The notes: generated by a model not told the origin, from the letters alone. Shown: positions 1 to 6,700, numbered from the stretch's first letter. The stretch is 7,442 nucleotides of DNA from Desulfuromonadales bacterium (GCA_014859615.1 JACUTX010000127.1:1-7442), one strand, 5' to 3'. Numbers and translations are program-made.

Positions 1-648
1 CGGAACCGGGTTAGGATGTTCTCCGGCAGCGACCAGACCGGCAATGTGCGCCATATCGACCATGACCTTTGCCCCTACTTTGTCGGCTATCTTTCTGAAC
101 GGTTCAAACTCAATAGTACGGGGGTAAGCACTCGCTCCGACGACGATCAGCTTCGGTTTGTGCTCGATAGCCAAGCGCTCCACTTCGTCATAATCGATCC
201 GACCAGTCACTTTATCGACACCGTACGGTACAATATTAAACAGTTTGCCGGAAAAATTAACCGGAGAACCGTGAGTCAGATGTCCTCCATGTGACAGGTT
301 CATACCGAGAACGGTATCCCCGGGCTGGCAGACCGTGAAATAGACGGCCATGTTCGCTTGTGAACCGGAATGCGGCTGAACATTGGCATGTTCGGCACCG
401 AACAGTTCACAAGCTCTGTCAATCGCCAACTGCTCCGCCTCATCGACAAATTCACAGCCCCCATAGTAACGTTTGCCAGGATAACCTTCTGCATATTTGT
501 TTGTTAAAACAGAACCTTGAACCTCCAGAACATGTTCACTCACAAAGTTTTCAGAAGCGATAAATTCCAGGTTGTATTCTTGACGACGTGTTTCTTTTTG
601 TATAATTTCAGCTATTTGCGGATCAAACGCTGTGAGTTTCTGCGACAT
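1..648 (-). CDS. glyA: Serine hydroxymethyltransferase, N-terminal part (cut by window edge)
   Basis: This is the first 216 codons of serine hydroxymethyltransferase, the cytosolic PLP enzyme that converts serine and tetrahydrofolate to glycine and methylenetetrahydrofolate, the main source of one-carbon units. Translating the minus strand from the ATG at 648-646 gives the family's landmarks in order: LEFIASENFVS near residue 30, TNKYAEGYPGKRYYGG near residue 55, then QPHSGSQAN, LSHGGHLTHG, and VDMAHIAGLVAAGEHPNPVP at the window edge. The frame is open to base 1. The PLP-binding lysine and the C-terminal domain lie outside the window, so completeness cannot be judged. A strong GGAGG (654-658) sits 5 nt before the ATG and fixes the start. 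It follows rpiB after 66 nt containing a terminator-like hairpin, so its transcription may be partly separate from the fab genes. Confidence 0.97.
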   Translation of the reverse strand, partial: MSQKLTAFDPQIAEIIQKETRRQEYNLEFIASENFVSEHVLEVQGSVLTNKYAEGYPGKRYYGGCEFVDEAEQLAIDRACELFGAEHANVQPHSGSQANMAVYFTVCQPGDTVLGMNLSHGGHLTHGSPVNFSGKLFNIVPYGVDKVTGRIDYDEVERLAIEHKPKLIVVGASAYPRTIEFEPFRKIADKVGAKVMVDMAHIAGLVAAGEHPNPVP

Positions 649-681
649 GACTTCCTCCAGGCTCTATTACCAAAAAATCAA

Positions 682-703
682 GGGCAGGCGTTTAGGCCTG
701 CCC
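682..703 (-). terminator. Intrinsic terminator-like hairpin between rpiB and glyA
   Basis: Read on the minus strand, an 8-bp perfect GC-rich stem (GGGCAGGC with GCCTGCCC) encloses the 6-nt loop CTAAAC. It is followed directly by TTGATTTTTT (681-672), an interrupted U-tract. It begins 11 nt after the rpiB stop codon and ends before the glyA ribosome binding site. The shape is that of a Rho-independent terminator. The broken U-tract suggests partial termination, with some read-through into glyA. Read on the plus strand there is no T-run after the stem, so it works in one direction only. Confidence 0.72.
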
Positions 704-714
704 ACGTTTAACGT

Positions 715-1179
715 TTAAAAACGCCCGGCCTGAATCTCTTTTTCCAATCGGGCAATTTTATCAAGTCGGAGCTGATGACGCCCCCCCTCATATTCAACAG
801 TTCTCCAGATTTCAACCAGACGGCACGCTTGCTCAGGCTCCATCGTCCGCCCACCTAAAGCGATAATATTGGCGTTATTATGCTGCTTTGACATCTGTGC
901 CGTAAATTCATCGTGGATGACGGCCGCTCGTACTCCCGGAAATTTATTAGCTGCGATCGCTATCCCGATCCCTGTACCACAGACAAGAATACCGCGATCA
1001 ACTTCACCCCGTGCAATAGCTGAAGCAACCAGCGCCGCAAAATCAGGATAATCGACCGAATCTCCGTTTGATGTTCCAAAATCCTCGACTTCAATACCTG
1101 CTGCTGTTAACGAGGCGATCAGAGCCGATTTAGTAGTCAACCCGCCATGATCACTGGCAATAACAATCTTATCGGTCAC
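715..1179 (-). CDS. rpiB: Ribose-5-phosphate isomerase B (RpiB/LacAB family)
   Basis: A 154-residue sugar-phosphate isomerase that interconverts ribose 5-phosphate and ribulose 5-phosphate in the non-oxidative pentose phosphate pathway. The sequence shows the N-terminal ASDHGG motif (residues 8-13, with the Asp-His pair used in substrate binding and ring opening), DYPDFA, the anion-hole and catalytic segment CGTGIGIAIAANK with the active-site cysteine, and SKQHNNANIIALGGR. These match the E. coli-type Cys form and not the mycobacterial Glu form. Length is normal for the family. I chose the GTG start at 1179-1177: it gives the usual (M)TDKIVIASDHGG N-terminus, and AAGGTG (1184-1189) lies just upstream. 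The frame stays open much further upstream, but that extension is antisense-free read-through of fabF in another frame and resembles no RpiB. Only 1 nt separates this start from the fabF stop, which suggests translational coupling. Confidence 0.96.
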   Translation of the reverse strand: MTDKIVIASDHGGLTTKSALIASLTAAGIEVEDFGTSNGDSVDYPDFAALVASAIARGEVDRGILVCGTGIGIAIAANKFPGVRAAVIHDEFTAQMSKQHNNANIIALGGRTMEPEQACRLVEIWRTVEYEGGRHQLRLDKIARLEKEIQAGRF

Positions 1180-1180
1180 G

Positions 1181-2413
1181 TTACACCTTGCGGAAGATAA
1201 TCGTTGCATTAGTGCCACCGAAGCCGAACGAGTTCGACATAACGACATCAAGAGACGCATCACGGGCCGTGTTCGGTATATAATCGAGATCACATTCAGG
1301 ATCCGGATCGTCGATGTTGATAGTTGGGGGGACAACACTACGATTTTGCGCCAGAAGGGTAAAAACCGCCTCGAGTCCACCGGCAGCCCCCAGAGCGTGT
1401 CCGGTCATACTTTTTGTCGACCCGACCATGAGCTTGTAGGCATGGTCGCCGAAGACAGACTTGATGGCCATCGTCTCACCGATATCGCCAAACGGAGTCG
1501 AAGTGCCGTGCGCATTGATATATGAAACCTGCTCAGGATTAACACCGGAACCGTTGAGAGCCATCTTCATACAACGTGCAGCTCCTTCCCCACCAGGAGA
1601 GGGCGCCGTCAGATGATAAGCATCAGAAGTGAGACCATAGCCACAAATCTCTGCATAAATCCGTGCACCGCGCTTGACTGCAGATTCCATTTCTTCGAGA
1701 ACAATCAACCCTGCCCCTTCGGCCATAACAAAACCGTCGCGATTTTTGTCAAACGGGCGACTCGCTGCCTGCGGGTTATCATTACGGGTCGACAACGCTC
1801 GCATGACATTAAAACCACCAACACCCAATGGCGTAATGGTCGATTCAGTCCCGCCAGCGATCATCGCATCAGCATCACCACGCTCAATCATCCGATACGC
1901 TTCACCAATGGAGTGCGTACCAGAAGCACATGCAGAGACCATCGAAAGATTAGGCCCTTTAGCGCCGATGCGGATAGAGACCTGCCCCGGAGCCAGATTA
2001 ATAATCAGCATCGGGATAAAAAATGGGGAAATGCGCTTGTACCCTTTTTCGAGCAGCACAGAATGATAATTTTCAATGGTCGGCAGACCACCGAGACCGG
2101 AACCGACAACAACACCGACCCGTTCAGCATTCTCCTCCGTGATCTTAAAGCCGGAATCAGCCAGTGCCATATCACAGGCAGCCAAAGCATATTGAATAAA
2201 CAGATCCATCTTCTTCTGTTCTTTTTTTTCTATAAAATCATCGGCAACAAAATCGGTTACCTCACCAGCAAATTGAGTCGGAAGGTCTGAAGCATCGAAT
2301 CTGGTAATCGCACCAACTCCTGATTTTCCATTAATCAATGCATCCCAGTTTTTTTCCAAACCTGTTCCGAGTGGCGATACAACGCCGACTCCGGTCACAA
2401 CAACTCTACGCAT
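1181..2413 (-). CDS. fabF: 3-oxoacyl-[ACP] synthase II (KAS II)
   Basis: A 410-residue cytosolic thiolase-fold condensing enzyme that elongates acyl-ACP with malonyl-ACP in type II fatty-acid synthesis. The N-terminus RRVVVTGVGVVSPLG is typical of FabF. The nucleophile Cys162 lies in ACASGTHSIG. The two catalytic histidines are His302 (NAHGTSTPFGD) and His339 (GSTKSMTGHALGAAGG), with Lys334 between them, and the glycine-rich gating loop SFGFGGTNA is near residues 395-403. All positions are one less than in the E. coli enzyme, so the protein is full length and should be active. The ATG start at 2413-2411 has GGAGGG about 10 nt upstream. It follows acpP after 105 nt containing a strong hairpin and runs directly into rpiB. 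The Cys-His-His triad with this N-terminus favours FabF over FabB. Confidence 0.98.
   Translation of the reverse strand: MRRVVVTGVGVVSPLGTGLEKNWDALINGKSGVGAITRFDASDLPTQFAGEVTDFVADDFIEKKEQKKMDLFIQYALAACDMALADSGFKITEENAERVGVVVGSGLGGLPTIENYHSVLLEKGYKRISPFFIPMLIINLAPGQVSIRIGAKGPNLSMVSACASGTHSIGEAYRMIERGDADAMIAGGTESTITPLGVGGFNVMRALSTRNDNPQAASRPFDKNRDGFVMAEGAGLIVLEEMESAVKRGARIYAEICGYGLTSDAYHLTAPSPGGEGAARCMKMALNGSGVNPEQVSYINAHGTSTPFGDIGETMAIKSVFGDHAYKLMVGSTKSMTGHALGAAGGLEAVFTLLAQNRSVVPPTINIDDPDPECDLDYIPNTARDASLDVVMSNSFGFGGTNATIIFRKV
1184..1189 (-). promoter_or_regulatory. rpiB ribosome binding site inside the end of fabF
   Basis: The hexamer AAGGTG is both the last two sense codons of fabF (Lys409, Val410) and the Shine-Dalgarno sequence for the rpiB GTG start 4 nt further on. 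This supports the GTG start over longer alternatives and implies that ribosomes finishing fabF help initiate rpiB. Confidence 0.7.
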
Positions 2414-2482
2414 CGCGGCTCATCCCTCCGGTTGCTAAAATTTAAGGTACAGACGGTATGACTTTTTCAATCGAAAGATAAC

Positions 2483-2510
2483 TCAGGGAGGAGGTTCCCC
2501 TCCCCCCTGA
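2483..2510 (-). promoter_or_regulatory. Strong hairpin in the acpP-fabF spacer, probable mRNA stabiliser or attenuator
   Basis: On the minus strand a 12-bp stem (2510-2499 paired with 2494-2483, beginning TCAGGG and ending CCCTGA) closes a 4-nt GGAA loop. One pair is a G-U wobble and the others are Watson-Crick. It starts 8 nt after the acpP stop codon. The bases after it (GTTATCTTTCG) contain no U-tract, so it does not look like a normal intrinsic terminator. Inference: it protects the 3' end of an abundant acpP message, or partly blocks transcription into fabF. A GGAA loop is also of the GNRA class, which adds stability. Confidence 0.65.
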
Positions 2511-2518
2511 ATCGTAGA

Positions 2519-2749
2519 TCAGGAATTACTTTTGACGTAGCTGATTGCATCCTGGACTGTCTGGATTTTCTCAGCGTCTTCATCAGAAATTTCGATATCG
2601 AATTCCTCTTCCAAAGCCATAACCAGTTCAACGGTATCGAGTGAATCGGCACCGAGGTCATCCATAAAGGAAGCATTCTCGGTGACTTGCCCTTCATCAA
2701 CACCCAACTGCTCAGCAACGATCTGCTTGACTTTTTCTTCAATAGACAT
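2519..2749 (-). CDS. acpP: Acyl carrier protein
   Basis: A 76-residue acidic four-helix protein that carries growing acyl chains as thioesters on a 4'-phosphopantetheine arm. The attachment residue is Ser36 in the DDLGADSLDTVELVMALEE signature, and the rest matches AcpP end to end (MSIEEKVKQIVAEQLGV at the start, TVQDAISYVKS at the end). It is the substrate carrier for FabD, FabG, FabF, FabH and PlsX, all encoded beside it. The ATG at 2749-2747 has a near-ideal ribosome binding site, AAGGAG at 2756-2761 with 6-nt spacing, in keeping with the high abundance expected of ACP. It lies 40 nt after fabG and is followed by a strong hairpin. A weak promoter-like pair is visible in the 3' end of fabG. 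Confidence 0.98.
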   Translation of the reverse strand: MSIEEKVKQIVAEQLGVDEGQVTENASFMDDLGADSLDTVELVMALEEEFDIEISDEDAEKIQTVQDAISYVKSNS

Positions 2750-2789
2750 GTTTTTCTCCTTGTTTGTTAGTCTACCTTACTAGACGCTA

Positions 2790-3527
2790 TTACATGTACA
2801 TCCCGCCATTTACACCGAGCACTTGCCCGGTTATATATTTAGATCGTTCAGAAGCAAAAAAGAGCACTGCCTCGGCAACATCGTCAGCATCACCCAGAGA
2901 ACCAAGAGGGATCTGAGCTGCAAGCTCGTCTCGAACCTTATCCGAAAGTTCATCCGTCATGTCAGTCGTAATAAAACCAGGAGTCACCGCATTCACTGTC
3001 ACATTCCGCTTGGCGAGTTCTCTGGCATTCGACTTGGTCAGGCCAATTAAACCAGCTTTGCTGGCGCAATAGTTTGCCTGTCCGGCATTTCCCATCTCAC
3101 CGACAACAGACGAAATGTTGATTATGCGCCCATAGCGATTTTTTGTCATTATTTTTGCGGCAGCGCGAGTGCAGATAAAAGCACCTTTGAGATTGATATC
3201 GAGGACGCTATCCCAGTCTTCGTCTTTCATCCGCAGGAGCAGGCCGTCATGAGTGATCCCGGCATTATTGACCAGGATATCAACCCGGCCAAACGATTCA
3301 ACCGCCGCAGCGATCAATTGATTGGCATCCTCGGTCAGTGAAATATCTCCGGCTACAGCGAGAGCCTCACCACCAAAAGCATGAATTTCGGCAACCAGGG
3401 CATCGAGTAAAGTCTGATTGCGCGCAGATACGACAATCCTGGCGCCGTTTCTGGCCATCAGCAGCGCGATACTTTTGCCAATACCGCGCGAGGCTCCGGT
3501 TACAACAGCAACTTTATCCTTTAACAT
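2790..3527 (-). CDS. fabG: 3-oxoacyl-[ACP] reductase
   Basis: A 245-residue short-chain dehydrogenase that reduces 3-oxoacyl-ACP to 3-hydroxyacyl-ACP with NADPH, the first reduction of each elongation cycle. It shows the Rossmann TGASRGIG nucleotide loop (residues 10-17), NNAG (87-90), and the catalytic set Asn112, Ser140 in INISSVVGEMG, Tyr153 and Lys157 in ANYCASKAG, followed by PGFITTDMT and the C-terminal TGQVLGVNGGM. These are the standard FabG residues at about two positions beyond the E. coli numbering. The ATG at 3527-3525 is preferred over an in-frame ATG five codons upstream (3542), because GGGGGA (3531-3536) lies just before the former and nothing like a ribosome binding site precedes the latter. 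The start overlaps the fabD stop by 7 nt (ATGTTAA), so the two are probably translationally coupled. Confidence 0.97.
   Translation of the reverse strand: MLKDKVAVVTGASRGIGKSIALLMARNGARIVVSARNQTLLDALVAEIHAFGGEALAVAGDISLTEDANQLIAAAVESFGRVDILVNNAGITHDGLLLRMKDEDWDSVLDINLKGAFICTRAAAKIMTKNRYGRIINISSVVGEMGNAGQANYCASKAGLIGLTKSNARELAKRNVTVNAVTPGFITTDMTDELSDKVRDELAAQIPLGSLGDADDVAEAVLFFASERSKYITGQVLGVNGGMYM
2830..2857 (-). promoter_or_regulatory. Weak candidate internal promoter for acpP
   Basis: Within the 3' end of fabG the minus strand reads TTGCTT (2857-2852), a 16-bp spacer, then TATAAC (2835-2830), matching the sigma70 -35 box at 3 of 6 positions and the -10 box at 5 of 6. It would start transcription about 75 nt before the acpP ATG. 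Extra acpP promoters inside this cluster are known in E. coli, which makes the idea reasonable. The -35 match is poor and the area is AT-rich, so chance is a real alternative. Confidence 0.25.
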
Positions 3528-4459
3528 TTTTCCCCCGACCATTCGATCAGTCTGTGCAAAGAGTTCATGTCTTCAACATTCATAGTCGTCGCAGATTTTT
3601 CAATCCGTTTCACCAGACCTGACAAAACTTTTCCCGGACCAAGTTCTATAAATGTGTCGACGCCGAGTTCAACCATACGTGAGACCGAGGCGTCCCAGCG
3701 AACCGGTGCGCTGACCTGTGTCACCAGGAGCTCCTGCAGACGTTCAGCTTTAGAGTTTGGCTCTGCCTCAACGTTACTGACGACAGGAATGTTCATCGCA
3801 GAGAAATGAATCGCAGCCAGGACATCTTTTAACTTTTCTCCGGCCGAAGTCAATAATGAACAATGAAACGGTGCGCTGACAGGGAGTGGCAGAGCTCTTT
3901 TGGCCCCCTTCTCCTTCGCCAGAACCATAGCCCTTTCAACAGCAGCTGTGTGACCGGCAATAACGACCTGCCCCGGACTATTGAAGTTAGCCGCCGATAC
4001 GATTTCATCTCCCGCTGCTTCTTGACAAACGGCTTGCAGAATTGCAGCGTCGAGACCGATAATAGCAGCCATCGATCCAACCCCGACCGGAACTGCATTC
4101 TGCATAAAAGCACCACGTTGACGAACAGTTTTAACTGCGTCGGCAAAACTGATGGCACCGGCAGAGACGAGTGCAGAGTACTCCCCGAGAGAATGTCCGG
4201 CTGCATAATCAGCCTTGAGACCGGTCTCCTGTTCCAGAACTCTGAGCGCCGCAATACTGGTGGTCAGAATAGCAGGCTGGGTGACGGTCGTAAGCTTGAG
4301 CTCTTCATCCGGGCCATCGAAACAGAGTTGAGCAAGATTGAAGCCGAGGGCATCATTGGCTTCTTCAAAAATATGCCTGGCCACAGGAAAATTATTCGCC
4401 AGCTCTTTGCCCATCCCGGAGTGCTGGGCACCCTGACCGGGGAATATAAATGCAAGCAT
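3521..4459 (-). CDS. fabD: Malonyl-CoA:ACP transacylase
   Basis: A 312-residue transferase that moves malonyl groups from coenzyme A to ACP, supplying the extender unit for FabH and FabF. It begins MLAFIFPGQGAQHSGMGKEL, with the oxyanion-hole Gln9. The nucleophile Ser90 is in GHSLGEYSALV, the malonate-binding Arg115 is in RQRGAFMQ, and the catalytic His199 is in VSAPFHC. Gln248 sits before the APVRW segment, and the protein ends in a typical region with FIELGPGKVLSGL. All key residues are two positions before their E. coli equivalents, so the enzyme looks complete. The ATG at 4459-4457 has AAAGGA about 11 nt upstream, a slightly long spacing. It lies 21 nt after fabH and overlaps fabG by 7 nt. 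This looks like a free-standing FabD: no polyketide synthase domains are nearby. Confidence 0.98.
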   Translation of the reverse strand: MLAFIFPGQGAQHSGMGKELANNFPVARHIFEEANDALGFNLAQLCFDGPDEELKLTTVTQPAILTTSIAALRVLEQETGLKADYAAGHSLGEYSALVSAGAISFADAVKTVRQRGAFMQNAVPVGVGSMAAIIGLDAAILQAVCQEAAGDEIVSAANFNSPGQVVIAGHTAAVERAMVLAKEKGAKRALPLPVSAPFHCSLLTSAGEKLKDVLAAIHFSAMNIPVVSNVEAEPNSKAERLQELLVTQVSAPVRWDASVSRMVELGVDTFIELGPGKVLSGLVKRIEKSATTMNVEDMNSLHRLIEWSGEKC

Positions 4460-4480
4460 AATTCAAAAAGTCCTTTAACT

Positions 4481-5461
4481 TTACCAACGCAACAGTGCAG
4501 AAGCCCAGGTAAAGCCTCCACCAAAGGCATCAAGAAGAATAATATCGTTCTCCTTAAGACGACCGCCCCGGTTCGCTTCATCCAGTGCCAGCGGAATGGT
4601 CGCGGCAGAGGTATTCCCGAAACGATCAACATTTATGTAGACTTTATCAGACGGCAGTTTGAGTCGTTTGGCTGTCGCTTCCAGAATCCGGATATTGGCC
4701 TGATGCGGAATAAACAGATCGACATCTGCCATAGTCATACCGTTATGCTCGACAGCTTCAATTGCAACTTCTGTCAACATCCGTACTGCGACCTTGAAAA
4801 CATCATTCCCCCGCATCTGTAAAAAATAATTGCGATTTTTAAGGGCTTCTTCGGTCGGCATATGCCGTGTACCAAAACCGGGCTGATACAACAATTCCAG
4901 ATAAGAGCCGTCAGAATGTGAATGAGTCGAAAGGATACCTCTGTCCCCCTCAACCGCTTCAACAACCACCGCACCTGCCGCGTCACCAAACAAGACACAG
5001 GTGTTACGGTCTTCCCAGTCAATAATTCGCGACAAAGCCTCGGCACCGATCACCAGCGCCTTTTTGATCCGCCCCGATTTAATCTGGGCTACGGCATTTT
5101 CCAACGCAAAGAGAAAACCACTACAAGCGGCTGAGATATCAAATGCCGTCGCATTTTTGGCGCCAATATTTTCTTGGACAATACAGGCTGTCGACGGCCA
5201 CGGATAATCCGCAGAGATCGTCCCCAGCACAATCAGATCGATTTCTTCAGCCGTAACACCAGCCATCTCCATTGCATTTTTGGCCGCAGTGGTGGCGAGA
5301 TCAGACGTGTTTTGGTCGTCAGAAATAATATGACGTTCACGAATTCCGGTACGGGTCACAATCCATTCGTCTGAGGTATCAATAAATTTTTCAATATCTG
5401 CATTCGTCATCACCTTTTCAGGGACGCAGGAACCGGTGCCAGTGATACGCGCTCTTTTCAA
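4481..5461 (-). CDS. fabH: 3-oxoacyl-[ACP] synthase III (KAS III)
   Basis: A 326-residue condensing enzyme that starts fatty-acid chains by joining an acyl-CoA primer, usually acetyl-CoA, to malonyl-ACP. The catalytic triad is Cys113 (ISAACSGFLFAL), His253 (LFIPHQAN) and Asn283 (DRFGNTSAA). The DTSDEWIVTRTGIRER segment (residues 28-43) and the C-terminal FGGGFTWASALLRW are characteristic. I chose the TTG start at 5461-5459: it gives the normal N-terminus (M)KRARITGTGSCVPEKV and has AGGGAG 6 nt upstream. An in-frame ATG at 5494 would add 11 unconserved residues and has no clear ribosome binding site, though it overlaps the plsX stop as TAATG. Primer preference (straight or branched) cannot be read from the sequence. 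Confidence 0.97.
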   Translation of the reverse strand: MKRARITGTGSCVPEKVMTNADIEKFIDTSDEWIVTRTGIRERHIISDDQNTSDLATTAAKNAMEMAGVTAEEIDLIVLGTISADYPWPSTACIVQENIGAKNATAFDISAACSGFLFALENAVAQIKSGRIKKALVIGAEALSRIIDWEDRNTCVLFGDAAGAVVVEAVEGDRGILSTHSHSDGSYLELLYQPGFGTRHMPTEEALKNRNYFLQMRGNDVFKVAVRMLTEVAIEAVEHNGMTMADVDLFIPHQANIRILEATAKRLKLPSDKVYINVDRFGNTSAATIPLALDEANRGGRLKENDIILLDAFGGGFTWASALLRW

Positions 5462-5467
5462 AACAGT

Positions 5468-5473
5468 CTCCCT
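5468..5473 (-). promoter_or_regulatory. fabH ribosome binding site that selects the TTG start
   Basis: AGGGAG on the minus strand lies 6 nt before the TTG at 5461-5459, the best-spaced Shine-Dalgarno near the beginning of fabH. The alternative ATG at 5494 is preceded by an AT-rich stretch with no such motif. Confidence 0.65.
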
Positions 5474-5493
5474 TACATTTAAGTGGCAGTGCA

Positions 5494-6486
5494 TTAAATC
5501 TTGGCAGCTAACTTTCCATGAACGTTATGCTGAACCGCCTGACTGGCCATATTAATTGCGTTCATGATTGCCTTGGCATTGGAGCCACCGTGGCAGATCA
5601 TGCCAGCGCCCTGAATTCCAAGCAACGGCGCCCCGCCGTACTCGGCGTAATCGATCCGCTTCTTAAAAGAACTGAACGCCGGTCGTGCCAGTAGATAACC
5701 GATTTTAGACAGAAAACTCTTTTCAATCTCTGTTTTAAGCATCTGAGAGATCGCCTCAGCCAACCCTTCAGTCACTTTCAGAACAACATTTCCGACAAAC
5801 CCGTCACAAACAACCACGTCGACTTTACCATTATATATGTCACGCCCCTCTATATAACCGACGTAATTAAACGGGGCATTATCGAGGAGATGATGAGTCT
5901 CACGGGTCAGGTCGTTCCCCTTCCCCTCTTCTTCGCCGTTCGACAAAAGACCGATCCGTGGCGCTTTTAACCCCATCAATTCGCGCGCATAAACGTCACC
6001 CATTGTAGCAAACTGCTGAAGGTGAATCGGTCGGCAATCGACATTGCCACCTGCATCGAGCAACAAGGTATAACGACTCTGGTTCGGAACGACCGTCGCA
6101 ATTGCGGGTCGGTCAATGCCGGAAATCCGCTTCAACACAAACATGCCGGCTGCCATTGTCGCGCCGGAATTACCGGCACTGACGACAGCATCAGCACGTC
6201 CACTCTTGACAAGTTCAAAAGCGACCCGAATTGACGAATCCTTTTTTTTGCGAATAGCATCAGATGCCGAATCGTGCATCCCGACAACTTCAGATGCGTG
6301 TTCAACCGCTATACACAGACCGGTACAATCGTGCCCGGCAAGTTCAGCCTGAACGGTCTCAGCGTCGCCAACCAGGAGAATCTTCATTCCCCATTGACGC
6401 GCAGCCTTCAGCGCGCCCTCCACGATAACACCAGGGCCATGATCACCACCCATAGCATCTACGGCAACTGTAATTTGATCAGACAA
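5494..6486 (-). CDS. plsX: Phosphate acyltransferase PlsX
   Basis: A 330-residue peripheral-membrane enzyme that converts acyl-ACP and phosphate to acyl-phosphate, the acyl donor for PlsY in the first step of phospholipid synthesis. The family signature VAVDAMGGDHGPGVIVEGAL lies at the N-terminus. SAGNSGATMAAG, IGLLSNGEEEGKGND and CDGFVGNVVLKVTEG follow in the expected order, and the protein ends in GGSNAKAIMNAI. Length is normal. There is no ATG or GTG at the expected start. The first usable codon is TTG at 6486-6484, giving (M)SDQITVAVDAMGG. Its ribosome binding site is weak (only GGA about 9 nt upstream), and it begins 14 nt after the rpmF stop, so it may depend on ribosomes arriving from rpmF. 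Its stop shares a base with a possible fabH ATG (TAATG). Confidence 0.97.
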   Translation of the reverse strand: MSDQITVAVDAMGGDHGPGVIVEGALKAARQWGMKILLVGDAETVQAELAGHDCTGLCIAVEHASEVVGMHDSASDAIRKKKDSSIRVAFELVKSGRADAVVSAGNSGATMAAGMFVLKRISGIDRPAIATVVPNQSRYTLLLDAGGNVDCRPIHLQQFATMGDVYARELMGLKAPRIGLLSNGEEEGKGNDLTRETHHLLDNAPFNYVGYIEGRDIYNGKVDVVVCDGFVGNVVLKVTEGLAEAISQMLKTEIEKSFLSKIGYLLARPAFSSFKKRIDYAEYGGAPLLGIQGAGMICHGGSNAKAIMNAINMASQAVQHNVHGKLAAKI

Positions 6487-6500
6487 CGGTAATCGTCCGA

Positions 6501-6680
6501 TTATTCTTCGTTACCGCTGACATTTTGACCTTTATAGGTCCCGCAACTCGCACACGCACGATGCGGCAGTTTCGGCTCTTTACACTGCGGACAGATCGAA
6601 ATACCATTCGGGCTAAGAGAATCGTGAGCACGGCGCATATCACGTTTTGATTTCGAGGTTTTCTTCTTTGGTACAGCCAT
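6501..6680 (-). CDS. rpmF: 50S ribosomal protein L32 (bL32), zinc-finger form
   Basis: A 59-codon gene for large-subunit ribosomal protein bL32. It begins MAVPKKKTSKSKRDMRRAHD, the basic N-terminus typical of the family. It has two CxxC pairs, Cys30/Cys33 (ICPQCKEPKLPH) and Cys43/Cys46 (ACASCGTYKGQ), which form the zinc-binding version found in many bacteria; other lineages have lost these cysteines. The ATG at 6680-6678 has AAGGAG (6690-6695) 9 nt upstream. It lies between the DUF177 gene and plsX, a linkage conserved from E. coli to Gram-positive bacteria and thought to tie membrane-lipid and ribosome production. The same DNA reads open in another minus-strand frame, but only this frame gives a recognisable protein. 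Confidence 0.98.
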   Translation of the reverse strand: MAVPKKKTSKSKRDMRRAHDSLSPNGISICPQCKEPKLPHRACASCGTYKGQNVSGNEE

Positions 6681-6700
6681 GAGATGTAACTCCTTTCAAG

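Noticed and set aside
715..1380. A longer rpiB protein of 221 residues starting inside fabF
   Set aside because: The extra 67 residues come from fabF read in another frame, and RpiB proteins are about 150 residues. The GTG at 1179 with AAGGTG upstream fits the family.
1613..2290. A 225-codon plus-strand open frame antisense to fabF
   Set aside because: It is the shadow of the fabF frame: low-complexity, with no family resemblance and no promoter or ribosome binding site of its own.
2440..2470. A promoter for fabF (TTGAAA, 19-bp spacer, TTAAAT) in the acpP-fabF spacer
   Set aside because: The spacer is too long and the -10 match is only 4 of 6; AT-rich chance is as likely.
2467..2742. A 91-codon frame overlapping acpP in another register
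   Set aside because: It is a shadow of acpP, which carries the DSL phosphopantetheine motif and an ideal ribosome binding site.
2770..2785. Inverted repeat GTCTA-N6-TAGAC between fabG and acpP
   Set aside because: A 5-bp AT-containing stem is weak, and no U-tract follows; not distinct from chance.
3863..4822. A 319-codon open frame on the plus strand, antisense to fabD and fabH
   Set aside because: It lies opposite two unmistakable genes, has no recognisable domain or good ribosome binding site, and its sequence looks like the reverse reading of conserved coding DNA.
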